Assembly (NCBI RefSeq): GCF_003716325.1
Contig: NZ_RDSR01000014.1
Location: 1-64,000 of the forward strand
Direction of reading: 5' to 3'
Origin: Cryobacterium tepidiphilum
GTDB taxonomy: Bacteria; Actinomycetota; Actinomycetes; Actinomycetales; Microbacteriaceae
Length of the DNA stretch: 64,000 nucleotides
Shown here: piece by piece, positions 42,117 through 50,797 of the stretch
How the letters are laid out: each line of letters opens with the position of its first letter
How positions within the stretch are numbered: position 1 is the first letter of the stretch
The notes under the pieces: model-generated
Seen by the model: the letters and a program-made list of their open reading frames with translations, nothing else
What the model was told of the DNA's origin: nothing
The model's database searches: none
Made by a program: the position numbers and the translations under genes

Positions 42117-42848
42117 ATGAAGACCCGACTCATCGGCGCGATCCTGGCGATCGTGCTCGCGCTTTCCGGCACGGTCGTACTCACCGGCTATGTGCGGGGC
42201 GCAGACGCCCGCGCGGCTGCGGGTGCCGAGCTGGTGCCCGTGTTTCTGGTCACCGCTGAGATTCCTGCGGGCACCACGGCCGAGCAGGCGCAGAAGAGCA
42301 TCACGGCCAAGAAGATCCAAGCTAGCGCCGTCGCGCCAGGCCACGTCACCAAGCTGAGCGCGCTCGCCGGCAAGGTTGCGGAGGTGGACCTGAAACCGGG
42401 CGAACAGCTGCTCTCCTCCAGGTGGGTCGATCCCGCCGCGCGAGCCGCCGCCGGTGATGTTCCCCTTCCGGTGGGAAAGCAGGCGGTCACGGTCGCGCTC
42501 CGCGTGGAGCAGGTCGTGGGAGGCGCGGTGGAACCGGGCGACACTGTGGGCGTAGTGATCTCCGCCGACAAGGCTCCGGGAGCCGCCGACAACCCGTTGA
42601 CCGCGCAGGCGCTACACAAGGTTCTCGTCACTGCCGTGCAGGAGGGCGAGACCACGGCCCCCGTCCAGGACGTGAAAACGCCGGCCGAACCGGCGAGCAC
42701 CATCATGGTGACCCTCGCCCTCACGACTCCGGACATCGAGAAACTGGTGTGGGGCCAGGAGTGGGGCTCCGTCTGGCTCACGCTTGAGCCGGAGGATGCC
42801 AACGAAAAGGGCTCGCGGGTCGTCAACGGCAAGGTGGTGTTCCCGTGA
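42117..42848 (+). CDS. RcpC/CpaB-type pilus assembly protein (SAF domain)
   Basis: A 243-residue protein with an N-terminal signal/anchor (LIGAILAIVLALSGTVVLTGYV, about 5-26) and a SAF domain (about 40-110: VFLVTAEIPAGTTAEQAQ, VDLKPGEQLLSSRWV). The C-terminal half, VTVALRVEQVVGGAVEPGDTV and after, is the RcpC/CpaB-specific domain. It works at the outer face of the membrane in Tad pilus assembly. AGGAGA precedes the ATG. The last codons overlap the next gene by 4 bases (GTGA). Confidence 0.88.
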   Translation: MKTRLIGAILAIVLALSGTVVLTGYVRGADARAAAGAELVPVFLVTAEIPAGTTAEQAQKSITAKKIQASAVAPGHVTKLSALAGKVAEVDLKPGEQLLSSRWVDPAARAAAGDVPLPVGKQAVTVALRVEQVVGGAVEPGDTVGVVISADKAPGAADNPLTAQALHKVLVTAVQEGETTAPVQDVKTPAEPASTIMVTLALTTPDIEKLVWGQEWGSVWLTLEPEDANEKGSRVVNGKVVFP

Positions 42849-44173
42849 CGCACACACTCCTCGTCAGCCGAAATCGCAAGTTCGAGGCCCGGCTGCGGGC
42901 CCTGCTCGGCGACGACCTTGAGACGATCATGGGCGATGTCCTCGGGAAGGGGCCCATGGCGGCCCTCGGCAGGCTCCGTGCCGGCGATCGTCCGCAACTG
43001 GCGCTGCTCGGGCCGTCCCTTTCCTATGCACAGACCTACGAGCTGTCTGCCGGGCTTCGGACTCTGTACCCCGGCCTGGGAATCATGCTTGTCGCCGAAG
43101 GCACAAGAGGCATGGGCAGATGGGCCACCGAGCTGCCCGTCCAGGCGGTGCTGAGCCCCAGTGCTTCCGACGCGGCGCTGCTGGAGGCCGTCGACCGGGC
43201 GCCCCGCGGAGGCACCGCTCCGGCGCCAGAGCCCGCTCAGTTTGTGGCGGCAGTGGAATCATCGGAACACACGGCCGATCCCTCGCTTGAGTCGTTCAAG
43301 GCAGGGGCCGACAGGTCGGGCGATTCCGAGATCAGCCGGCGGCCGGGCGACGACTCGCTCGCTGAACCGACAGCCGGTCTGGATAACCTGGCCGACGGCA
43401 TCCCGAGCCAGGTCATCGCCGTCGTCTCGCCGAAGGGCGGAATGGGCAAGACGACCGTAGCCACCAACCTGGCTGTCGGCCTCGCCAAAATCGCCCCATT
43501 TTCGGTCGTGCTCGTCGACGCCGACGTGCAGTTCGGCGACGTCGCGACGGCCCTGTCGCTCACGCCGTCATCAACCCTTCCCGACGCGGTCTCCGGGGCA
43601 GCATCAAGTGACACGATGGTCCTGAAGAGTTCGCTCACGTCCCACCCCAGTGGCTTCTACACGGTGTGCGGGGCGGAGTCGCCGATCGACGGTGACCGTG
43701 TCACCGGAGAGCAACTCGGCCACCTCATCGAGCAGCTCGCGCAGGAGTTCCGATTCGTTATCGTCGACACCGCTCCTGGCCTGGGGGAGCACACGCTCGC
43801 CGCTCTCGACGCCGCCACGGACGCCGTGATGCTCTGCGGCATGTCGGTCACCAGCATGAGGGGACTCCGAAGCAACCTCGACGTGCTGTCCCGAATTGGG
43901 ATCAGTCCGGGGCGACGCCACGTTGTACTCAACTTCGCCGATCGCACGAGCGGGCTGACCGTGCGCGACGTGGAAGCGACGACCGGAGTGCCGGTCGATC
44001 TCGCCATCCCGCGCTCGAAGCTGGTCGTTGTGTCGACCAACCGCGGCATTCCGATCCTGCAGGCCGGCGGCAGGAACCCGGCCGCCACCGCCCTCGCCGG
44101 TCTCGTGGCACGGTTCGATTCCTCAGCGCCGCCGAAACGGCGTCGCCTTCACAGAAGGGTGGTAGTCGCGTGA
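42845..44173 (+). CDS. TadZ/CpaE-type pilus localisation ATPase
   Basis: A 442-residue protein with an atypical receiver-like N-terminal domain (about 1-125), a polar linker, and a MinD/ParA ATPase domain from about 195. The deviant Walker A VVSPKGGMGKTTVATNLAVG is at about 197-216, then switch II VIVDTAPGLGEHTLAAL near 305. TadZ/CpaE proteins direct the Tad machine to its site in the cell. It starts at GTG 42845 and overlaps both neighbours by 4 bases (GTGA). Confidence 0.9.
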   Translation: MTHTLLVSRNRKFEARLRALLGDDLETIMGDVLGKGPMAALGRLRAGDRPQLALLGPSLSYAQTYELSAGLRTLYPGLGIMLVAEGTRGMGRWATELPVQAVLSPSASDAALLEAVDRAPRGGTAPAPEPAQFVAAVESSEHTADPSLESFKAGADRSGDSEISRRPGDDSLAEPTAGLDNLADGIPSQVIAVVSPKGGMGKTTVATNLAVGLAKIAPFSVVLVDADVQFGDVATALSLTPSSTLPDAVSGAASSDTMVLKSSLTSHPSGFYTVCGAESPIDGDRVTGEQLGHLIEQLAQEFRFVIVDTAPGLGEHTLAALDAATDAVMLCGMSVTSMRGLRSNLDVLSRIGISPGRRHVVLNFADRTSGLTVRDVEATTGVPVDLAIPRSKLVVVSTNRGIPILQAGGRNPAATALAGLVARFDSSAPPKRRRLHRRVVVA

Positions 44174-45642
44174 AACTGACCGATCGAGTCGAGGCGCTCA
44201 CGTCCACCACCGCGGGGCCGGCATCCCGCGTGGTGCAGCCGGCCGCAAGCAAGACGCGCATGGCCGAAGCGGCTCCCTCCGTGCTGACCACGATGAGGCC
44301 GCCCCTGGCTGCCGCGACAGTGGCTGCGCATCCGTCGCAGGTCGAACCTGTCGTCGACCCGTTCAGTGAACTGAAAGAGCGGGTGTCGCAAACCCTCTTC
44401 GAGCGGATCGGAGCGAGGCTCAACGACCCCAGCCTCTCCGAGGAGCAGCTGCACAGCTACGCACGCGCCGAACTCACCGGAATTGTCGCCGACGAGCAGA
44501 TGCCCCTGAACTCCGACGAGCAGGCGAGGCTCATCGTGGAGATCGCCGCTGATGTGCTCGGGTACGGGCCACTCGAAGCGTTGCTTGCCGACGATGATGT
44601 GACTGAGATCATGGTGAATGGCCCGGAGCAGATCTTCGTGGAGCGGCGTGGCCGCCTCACTGAGAGCAGCGTGCATTTCGCGAGTGAGTCGCAGCTGCGG
44701 AGGGTCATCGAGCGGATCGTCTCAAAGGTGGGCCGTCGCATCGACGAGTCGTCGCCGCTCGTGGACGCCCGCCTCGCCGACGGTTCTCGCGTCAATGCGA
44801 TCATCCCGCCGCTCGCCGTTGACGGTTCGTCGCTCACGATCCGCAAATTCTCCCGCCAGGCACTGACGGCGTCCGATCTCATCGCCCTCGGCACGATGAG
44901 CCCTGACGTGGCCGACGTGCTCCACGCGTGTGTCGAAGCCAAACTCAACATCATCGTCTCCGGCGGAACCGGCACCGGCAAGACCACCCTCCTTAACGTG
45001 CTGTCCGGGTACATACCGGGAGACGAGCGCATCATCACCATTGAGGATGCCGTGGAGCTGCAACTGCAGCAGCAGCATGTCATCCGCCTCGAATCGCGGC
45101 CTGCGAACACGGAGGGCAAGGGCGAGGTGACGATCCGGGACCTGGTGCGGAACTCTCTCCGCATGCGCCCTGACCGCATCGTGATCGGGGAGTGCCGTGG
45201 CGGCGAGAGCCTCGACATGTTGCAGGCAATGAACACCGGGCACGAAGGGTCGATATCCACTGTGCACGCGAACTCGCCCCGCGATGCGATCGCCCGTTTG
45301 GAGACTCTGGTGCTGATGGCCGGGATGGACCTCCCGCTTCGCGCCATCCGGGAACAGATCTCTTCGGCGATAGACGTGATCGTGCAGATCACCCGCCTGA
45401 AGGACGGCTCCCGTCGGATCACGCACGTGACCGAGGTGCAGGGCATGGAGGGCGACATCGTCACGCTGCAGGACGCGTTCGTCTTCGATCACCGAGCCGG
45501 GTTGGATTCGGACGGACGGATGCTTGGCACCGCCGTCGCGACCGGTGTGAGACCTCGCTTCGCCGACCGCTTCACGGAACTCGGACTACCACTGTCTCCG
45601 ACGGTATTCCAGGCCACCCTCGCCACGAGGGGTGTGCGATGA
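44170..45642 (+). CDS. cpaF: CpaF-type secretion ATPase of the Tad pilus
   Basis: A 490-residue VirB11/PulE-family ATPase that powers pilus polymerisation and retraction. Walker A is SGGTGTGKTTLLNVLSG (about 261-277), the Asp box is around ITIEDAVELQLQQ, the Walker B region is MRPDRIVIGECRGGE, and the His box is NTGHEGSISTVHANSP. The first 65 residues are low-complexity. The standard Tad name is TadA; cpaF is used here to avoid confusion with the tRNA deaminase gene. It overlaps the TadZ and TadB genes. Confidence 0.95.
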   Translation: MKLTDRVEALTSTTAGPASRVVQPAASKTRMAEAAPSVLTTMRPPLAAATVAAHPSQVEPVVDPFSELKERVSQTLFERIGARLNDPSLSEEQLHSYARAELTGIVADEQMPLNSDEQARLIVEIAADVLGYGPLEALLADDDVTEIMVNGPEQIFVERRGRLTESSVHFASESQLRRVIERIVSKVGRRIDESSPLVDARLADGSRVNAIIPPLAVDGSSLTIRKFSRQALTASDLIALGTMSPDVADVLHACVEAKLNIIVSGGTGTGKTTLLNVLSGYIPGDERIITIEDAVELQLQQQHVIRLESRPANTEGKGEVTIRDLVRNSLRMRPDRIVIGECRGGESLDMLQAMNTGHEGSISTVHANSPRDAIARLETLVLMAGMDLPLRAIREQISSAIDVIVQITRLKDGSRRITHVTEVQGMEGDIVTLQDAFVFDHRAGLDSDGRMLGTAVATGVRPRFADRFTELGLPLSPTVFQATLATRGVR

Positions 45643-46598
45643 ACCCGGCGCTGCTTTACGCCGGTTGCGCGCTGGTCCTGCTCGCGCTCCTGGCGATTGT
45701 GTTCTTCGTGGTCGCCCCCGCGCAGCCCCTGGTACCGCTGGAGCGGCGGCGGGCACCCGGAGCGATTCCCGATGTGTCACCGCTGACGGTGATGACTGAT
45801 CGCACGTTGGGCGTCATCGACCGAGCGCTGCGGCATAGTCGGCGTCCGGCATTCAGCACGCACGAGCTCGAACTTGCCGGCATCCGGATGCAACCGTCCG
45901 GCTTCATCATCATGGTGATTTCCGCCTCGGCCGTTCTCGCGCTTGTCGGCATGCTTCTCGGCCGCGGGACGATCTGGAGCCTCCTCCTCATGGTGGCCTT
46001 CGCTGCCCTCGGCCCGGTCGGCGCCAAGGTCGTTGTTGGCGTGCGAACAAGCGGGAGACGAGCAAAGTTCGCCGAGCAGCTCGATGAGTCGCTCGCGCTG
46101 CTCTCCGGTGGCCTTCGGGCCGGCCACAGTCTCCTCCGCGCCGTGGATGCCGCGTCTCACGAGGCGGAATCACCCACAGCCGAGGAATTCGCCCGCGTCG
46201 TGAATGAGACCCGGCTCGGCCGCGACCTCGGCGATTCGCTCGACAACACCGCTCAGCGGATGCGTAGTGACGACTTCAAATGGGCTGCACAAGCCATCGC
46301 CATCAACCGGGAGGTGGGTGGAAACCTATCGGAGGTACTCGACCAGGTAGGACACACGATCCGGGAGCGCAACGAGATCAGGCGGCAGGTCAAGGCGCTC
46401 GCCGCGGAGGGCAAGCTGTCGGCCTGGATCCTGGTTCTCCTGCCGATCGCCGTCTGCGGCTTCCTCCTCCTGACCAACCCGGGCTACTTCGCTGCCTTCT
46501 TGGAAAACATCATCGGGCTTGCGGCGCTCGTCGTGGGCGCCATCCTCCTCATCGTCGGCTCGGTGTGGATGGCCGCCGTCATCAAAGTGAAGTTCTAG
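45639..46598 (+). CDS. tadB: TadB inner-membrane platform protein
   Basis: A 319-residue GspF-type membrane protein. Hydrophobic segments lie near 5-28, 88-108 and 112-132, with a pair at the C-terminus (WILVLLPIAVCGFLLL, IGLAALVVGAILLIVGSVW). The cytoplasmic GspF domain has the AEQLDESLALLSGGLRAGHSL start typical of TadB. With TadC it forms the membrane platform for the CpaF ATPase. ATG 45639 overlaps the cpaF stop (ATGA). Confidence 0.93.
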   Translation: MNPALLYAGCALVLLALLAIVFFVVAPAQPLVPLERRRAPGAIPDVSPLTVMTDRTLGVIDRALRHSRRPAFSTHELELAGIRMQPSGFIIMVISASAVLALVGMLLGRGTIWSLLLMVAFAALGPVGAKVVVGVRTSGRRAKFAEQLDESLALLSGGLRAGHSLLRAVDAASHEAESPTAEEFARVVNETRLGRDLGDSLDNTAQRMRSDDFKWAAQAIAINREVGGNLSEVLDQVGHTIRERNEIRRQVKALAAEGKLSAWILVLLPIAVCGFLLLTNPGYFAAFLENIIGLAALVVGAILLIVGSVWMAAVIKVKF

Positions 46599-46607
46599 GA
46601 GGAACCC

Positions 46608-47462
46608 ATGCCATCACTCATCGCCATAGCGGCAGCGATAGCGATCGCCGGCGGATTCGGAGCGCTCGTAGGGATCCTGGTCGGCGGTCGAGCCCCGCAA
46701 CACGCCATCGAGGAAGGTGCAGCAGCACCTGTCGTTCCCCGGGGCACTGTGAAAGACAGTCTCCACAAGATCGCGCCTCGCGGCTATCTCACCTGGCTGG
46801 AACGCCAGTATGTGCTTGCCGGGCGCCCGGCCGGCTGGACGGTCGACAAAGTCGTCATGGTCAAGCCGCTCGCGGCGGCGGGTGGCGCCGTGCTCGCCCT
46901 GTGGTGGATCAGTGGCGACCCGGTGCCGCTGCGCTTCCTTCTCGGTCTCGCCCTGACCGCCCTGTGCTTCTCCGTCCCTGACCTGCTCCTGATGAGCCGG
47001 GGGCAGGAACGTCAGGAGAAGATCCAGCTGGCCCTGGCCGACACGCTCGACCAGATGACGATCTCGGTGGAGGCCGGACTCGGCTTCGAGGGTGCGATGG
47101 CGAAGGCCGCGACGAACGGCGATGGGCCGCTCGCGGAAGAGTTCATCCGCACCCTGCAGGACATGAGCATCGGCCGCACCCGGAAGGATGCCTACCTCGC
47201 ACTCGGCGAGCGCACCACGTCGGCCGACCTCCGTCGCTTCACGCGCTCTGTCATCCAGGCCGACACCTACGGGCTCGCCATCGCTGACGTGCTCCGGGTG
47301 CAGGCTGGGGAGATGCGCCTGCGTCGCCGGCAGCGCGCGGAGGAGAAGGCCATGAAAGTGCCGGTGAAGGTGCTCTTCCCGCTGGTCTTCTGCATACTGC
47401 CGGTGCTCTTCATCGTGCTGCTCACCCCGGCCGTGATCGGCATCGCGAAGGCGTTCTTCTAG
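46608..47462 (+). CDS. tadC: TadC inner-membrane platform protein
   Basis: A 284-residue GspF-type protein, partner of TadB. The core GspF motif is KIQLALADTLDQMTISVEAGLGFEGAMAKA (about 143-172), followed by ADLRRFTRSVIQADTYG and a C-terminal membrane pair (VKVLFPLVFCILPVLFIVLL). An AGGAGG site lies before the ATG, nine bases after the tadB stop. It is the last gene of the Tad operon. No prepilin peptidase (TadV/CpaA) gene is found in the window. Confidence 0.92.
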   Translation: MPSLIAIAAAIAIAGGFGALVGILVGGRAPQHAIEEGAAAPVVPRGTVKDSLHKIAPRGYLTWLERQYVLAGRPAGWTVDKVVMVKPLAAAGGAVLALWWISGDPVPLRFLLGLALTALCFSVPDLLLMSRGQERQEKIQLALADTLDQMTISVEAGLGFEGAMAKAATNGDGPLAEEFIRTLQDMSIGRTRKDAYLALGERTTSADLRRFTRSVIQADTYGLAIADVLRVQAGEMRLRRRQRAEEKAMKVPVKVLFPLVFCILPVLFIVLLTPAVIGIAKAFF

Positions 47463-47494
47463 GGGGAAGAGCGCCCCGCTCGCCGAGACGGAGC

Positions 47495-47540
47495 GTTCCG
47501 GTCGAGACCGCCAGGCGCGCCCGTCGGTCTCGACCGGAAC
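47495..47540. terminator. Dispersed palindromic element, copy 2, ending the Tad operon
   Basis: GTTCCGGTCGAGACCG (47495-47510) and CGGTCTCGACCGGAAC (47525-47540) form a perfect 16-bp stem with a 14-base loop containing GGCGCGCCC. It lies between convergent stops (tadC and yajQ). The same blocks, less perfect, occur at 22835-22895 after ccsB. Confidence 0.7.
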
Positions 47541-47619
47541 TGGCTATGTCGGAGCACCACGAATGCCGCGGAAGCCGTTGCCCAGGGTGGTGTGTGGGAT
47601 ATGGCCCCGAAGCGACTGC

Positions 47620-48108
47620 CTAGCGGAAGTTCACGAACTGCAGGGCGACGTCGAGGTCCTTGCCCTTGAGCAGCGCCATGGTGGACTGCAGGTCGTCGCG
47701 GCTCTTCGAGCTCACGCGGATCTCGTCGCCCTGGATCTGGCTCTTGACGCTCTTGGGCGCCTCGTCGCGGATGATCTTGTTGATCTTCTTCGCGTTCTCC
47801 TGGTCGATGCCGGCCTTCATCGACGCCTCGATGCGGTATTCCTTGCCGGAGGCGAAGGGCTCGCCGGCGTCGAGGCTGCGGAGTGAGATGCCGCGCTTGA
47901 TGAGCTTCGCCTCGTAGACCTCGAGGATGGCCTTGACCCGCTCCTCGCTCGTGGCCTTCATCAGCACCTTCTCGCCGCTCGGCTCGATCGACGCCCCGAC
48001 GTTCTTGAAGTCGTACCGCTGTGCGACTTCCTTCTGGGCCTGGTGGAGCGCGTTGTCCGCCTCCATCTGGTCGACCTTGCTCACGATGTCAAACGTTGAA
48101 TCAGCCAT
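47620..48108 (-). CDS. yajQ: YajQ family cyclic-di-GMP/nucleotide-binding protein
   Basis: A 162-residue two-domain protein of the YajQ family. Markers are the start [32 protein letters not shown] (about 31-42), [31 protein letters not shown] and the end ALQFVNFR. In Xanthomonas a YajQ protein binds c-di-GMP; elsewhere nucleic-acid binding was reported. A minus-strand TAGAAT box (48121-48116) ends 7 bases before ATG 48108, so the message is probably leaderless. It converges with the Tad operon and diverges from tRNA-Tyr. Confidence 0.93.
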   Translation of the reverse strand: MADSTFDIVSKVDQMEADNALHQAQKEVAQRYDFKNVGASIEPSGEKVLMKATSEERVKAILEVYEAKLIKRGISLRSLDAGEPFASGKEYRIEASMKAGIDQENAKKINKIIRDEAPKSVKSQIQGDEIRVSSKSRDDLQSTMALLKGKDLDVALQFVNFR

Positions 48109-48205
48109 GCACCCGATTCTAGGCGGCACCCGTTCCGCAGGTGAGGGCGAGGATTTCCGGCAGCGGTTCGGAACCGGTATCCTTAACCGGCGCCTGCGGG
48201 CGCAT

Positions 48206-48287
48206 GGCGAGTTACCCAAGTGGCCAAAGGGATCTGACTGTAAATCAGCCGTCGTAGACTTCGGGGGTTCGAATCCCTCACTCGCCA
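48206..48287 (+). tRNA. tRNA-Tyr (GTA)
   Basis: A cloverleaf of 82 bases: acceptor GGCGAGT with ACTCGCC, anticodon loop CTGTAAA giving GTA, a long variable arm as in bacterial tRNA-Tyr, and T-arm GGGGGTTCGAATCCCTC. The CCA end is not encoded. A strong terminator follows directly. Confidence 0.95.
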
Positions 48288-48291
48288 CAGG

Positions 48292-48328
48292 ATGAAAAAA
48301 GCCACCGGATTCCGGTGGCTTTTTTCAT
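48292..48328 (+). terminator. Intrinsic terminator after tRNA-Tyr
   Basis: GAAAAAAGCCACCGGA and TCCGGTGGCTTTTTTC form a long perfect stem (arms about 48292-48309 and 48311-48328) with a T6 tract. It is bidirectional in form and is the strongest intrinsic terminator in the window. Confidence 0.93.
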
Positions 48329-48440
48329 GCCGGCTCAGCACAGAGCGCTGGGCTGGCTCAGAGGCGAAACGATTGCGCGGGTCGGCGTGGGTGTGCGATC
48401 ATTCCCGTGATCGTGATCCATTCGGCAGGAGGTGAGACCC

Positions 48441-48494
48441 ATGTACGCAGTATCCGTAATGGCGCTCCCCTGCAGGACAGGATCACGCGACTGA
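48441..48494 (+). CDS. Putative 17-aa ORF with consensus ribosome site
   Basis: ATG 48441 to TGA 48492-48494 encodes MYAVSVMALPCRTGSRD. The ribosome site AGGAGGTGA lies six bases upstream and is the best match to the anti-Shine-Dalgarno in the window. It begins 104 bases before the patatin-like gene on the same strand, so it could be an upstream regulatory ORF or a chance match. The region 48329-48440 has no other feature I can name. Confidence 0.4.
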   Translation: MYAVSVMALPCRTGSRD

Positions 48495-48544
48495 GGTAGT
48501 CGCAGCAGGGAGTGCCGACAGGCAATTCGCGAAGGGCGACTCCC

Positions 48545-49468
48545 ATGAACACAACATTTTCTTCACGGCCCAACGGCGGGCCAGACAAGCGGGCCCTGGT
48601 GCTTGCCGGCGCCGGAGCGGCAGGCAACGCGTGGGAGATCGGCCTCATCGCCGGCCTGTGCGAAGCCGGGCTGGATGTGACCCGGGCCGACCTGATCATC
48701 GGCACATCGGCAGGATCCACCGTGGCAGCCCAGGTCACGAGCGGCACACGGCCGGCAGACCTGTACGCGGCAATTCTCGCCGAGGTTCCCCCACTGCGGG
48801 CCAGCGACGCCGGACCGCAGGCGCGACGCGCTCCCCATCCCTCCGGGCACACCTACATGGAGTGGTCGAACGGAATCATCGGTTCTGCCGAGGATGCGTC
48901 CGACATGCGTCGCCGGATGGGCGCCGCTGCCCTCGAAACGGATGCGTCCAACGGCTCCGGCCCGTCCCGGTGGCGCGACGTCGTTGCGGCTCGGCTTCCC
49001 AGCCAGCACTGGCCGCAGCAGCCAGTGCTCATCACGGCGGTCGATGCCCGATCGGGTGAACCGGTCGTGTTCGACAGCCACAGCGGAATCGACCTCGTGG
49101 ATGCGGTCGCGGCCAGCACCAGCAACGGTTTCGGAGGCGCATACCGGATCGGCGATCACCGGTACATCAACGGCGGGTACCGACGCAGTGAGAACGCCGA
49201 CCTGGCGGCGGGATGCGGACGGGTGCTCGTGCTGTCGCCGTTCGGCGGCAGGTCACGCATGCCGCTGGAGTGGGGCATGGACCTCGCTACCCAGGTCGCC
49301 GAACTTCGTGCCGGGGGCAGCAGGGTTGAGACCGTGTTTCCGGATGACGGCGCGGGTGACGTCTTCAACGTCAATGCGATGGATCCGTCGACGCGCCTGC
49401 AGGCCGCACGAGGGGGCTATGAGCAGGGCACAGCGCTCGCCGAGCCGCTCGCAGCATTCTGGGAGTGA
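48545..49468 (+). CDS. Patatin-like phospholipase family protein (catalytic Asp possibly lost)
   Basis: A 307-residue patatin-fold protein. Oxyanion loop GAGAAGNAWEIGLIAGL (about 18-34) and nucleophile Ser in the GTSAGST elbow (about 56-62) are intact. The second catalytic motif, normally Asp-Gly-Gly/Ala, reads YINGGYRRSENADLA (near 203), so the dyad Asp is replaced by Asn. This may mean a weak or non-lipolytic enzyme. AAGGGCGA precedes ATG 48545. Its last 52 bases are antisense to the end of the flavoprotein gene. Confidence 0.85.
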   Translation: MNTTFSSRPNGGPDKRALVLAGAGAAGNAWEIGLIAGLCEAGLDVTRADLIIGTSAGSTVAAQVTSGTRPADLYAAILAEVPPLRASDAGPQARRAPHPSGHTYMEWSNGIIGSAEDASDMRRRMGAAALETDASNGSGPSRWRDVVAARLPSQHWPQQPVLITAVDARSGEPVVFDSHSGIDLVDAVAASTSNGFGGAYRIGDHRYINGGYRRSENADLAAGCGRVLVLSPFGGRSRMPLEWGMDLATQVAELRAGGSRVETVFPDDGAGDVFNVNAMDPSTRLQAARGGYEQGTALAEPLAAFWE

Positions 49469-50769
49469 CGCCCGGAATCCGTCGAACACACTCCCGTCTC
49501 GGGGAGCACGAGCTGCACCCGGCGAGCCGCCTCGCTGTTGCCCGCGAGCTCGTCGGCGATGGATCGGACCTGCTCGTAGCCGGTGAGGAGGAGGAACGTG
49601 GGGGCGCGCCCGTAGCTCTTCATGCCGGCGATGTAGAAGTTCGCCTCCGGGTGGGCGAGCTCGGCGACGCCGTGCGGGTACACCGTGCCGCAGCTGTGGA
49701 GGTTGGGGTCGATGAGGGGCGCGAGCCTCACGGGTGCTTCCACGACCTCGTCGAGCTGCACGCGGAGTTCGCGGAGCATGTCGGTGTTCGGGCGGAAGCC
49801 GGTGGCGTTCACGATGATGTCGGCTTCCACGGCCTCCACCTCGCGCCCGCGCCTGCCCAGGGCCCGCACGCGCCCGTCATCCGTTGCCTCGACGTCGTCG
49901 ATCTCGAACCGGTCGACCAGGGTGACCTTTCCGGCGCGCACGAGGTCATGCACGACGCTGCCGAGCCGTCCGCGCTCCTCGAGGTCGTCGTTCTCAGAGC
50001 CGTACACGCGCACCGGACTCGCGTTTCGAATCGCCCACGTCACCGTGGTGCCCGGTGCCTGCCCGGCGAGCTGCGCAAGCTTGATCAGGGTATTGGCGGC
50101 AGAGTGGCCGGCGCCGACCACCAGCGCCGCCCTGCCCGCGAAGCGCTCTCGGTCGGCGCCCAGCACGTCGGGGAGCGCGTGGGTCACGTGCGCCCGTGCT
50201 GTGTCGCGGCCGGCCGGTTGCAGCCCGCTGGCAAGAAGGCCGTTCGCGGTCGAGTACGTGCCCGACGCGTCGACGACGGCCCGGGCCAGCAGCTGCTCGA
50301 CGTGCCCGTCCCCGTTCTCGACCCGGATCAGGAACGGCGTGCCGGCACGGCCGGTCGAGCGGGTGCGGTCCATGCCCTGGCGGCTGACCGCAGTGACCGT
50401 GCTGCCATAACGGATGCGCGGTGCCAGTTCGGGCGTGGCGGCGAGCGGCTTCAGGTACTCCTCGACGAGCTCCCGGCCGAAGGGGAGGTGACGGGACGAG
50501 GGCGGCTGCCAGCCTGTCGGGGCCAGGAGCCGGGCGGCCGCCTCATCGATCAGGTACTCCCACGGCGAGAACAACCTCGTGTGGCCCCACGCCGCGACGG
50601 CTGCCCCGGCGGAAGCGCCGGCCTCGAGCACGATCGTGTCGACTCCGCGCTCCAGAAGCTGGGCGGCGGCCGCGAGCCCCACCGGGCCCGCGCCGATGAC
50701 GGCGACGGGAAGGCCGGTGAGCCGGTCGTGCGCCGTGAGCGCGGGGGCGGGCGCTTCGGTGAGCGTCAT
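49417..50769 (-). CDS. FAD-dependent oxidoreductase of the arsenic cluster (ArsO-like)
   Basis: A 450-residue flavin monooxygenase-like protein. FAD motif VAVIGAGPVGLAAAAQLLE (about 22-40), NADPH motif AALVVGAGHSAANTLIK (about 213-229) and the ATG motif VNATGFRPNTD near 335. Flavoproteins of this kind are often encoded in actinobacterial ars operons and called ArsO; their reaction is poorly known. It starts 28 bases after the arsR stop, same strand, so arsR and this gene are one unit. The last 30 residues are unusually Ser-rich and overlap the patatin gene in antisense. Confidence 0.82.
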   Translation of the reverse strand: MTLTEAPAPALTAHDRLTGLPVAVIGAGPVGLAAAAQLLERGVDTIVLEAGASAGAAVAAWGHTRLFSPWEYLIDEAAARLLAPTGWQPPSSRHLPFGRELVEEYLKPLAATPELAPRIRYGSTVTAVSRQGMDRTRSTGRAGTPFLIRVENGDGHVEQLLARAVVDASGTYSTANGLLASGLQPAGRDTARAHVTHALPDVLGADRERFAGRAALVVGAGHSAANTLIKLAQLAGQAPGTTVTWAIRNASPVRVYGSENDDLEERGRLGSVVHDLVRAGKVTLVDRFEIDDVEATDDGRVRALGRRGREVEAVEADIIVNATGFRPNTDMLRELRVQLDEVVEAPVRLAPLIDPNLHSCGTVYPHGVAELAHPEANFYIAGMKSYGRAPTFLLLTGYEQVRSIADELAGNSEAARRVQLVLPETGVCSTDSGRHSQNAASGSASAVPCS

Positions 50770-50797
50770 GACGGTTTCTTCTTTCTGTCGGCGAAGG

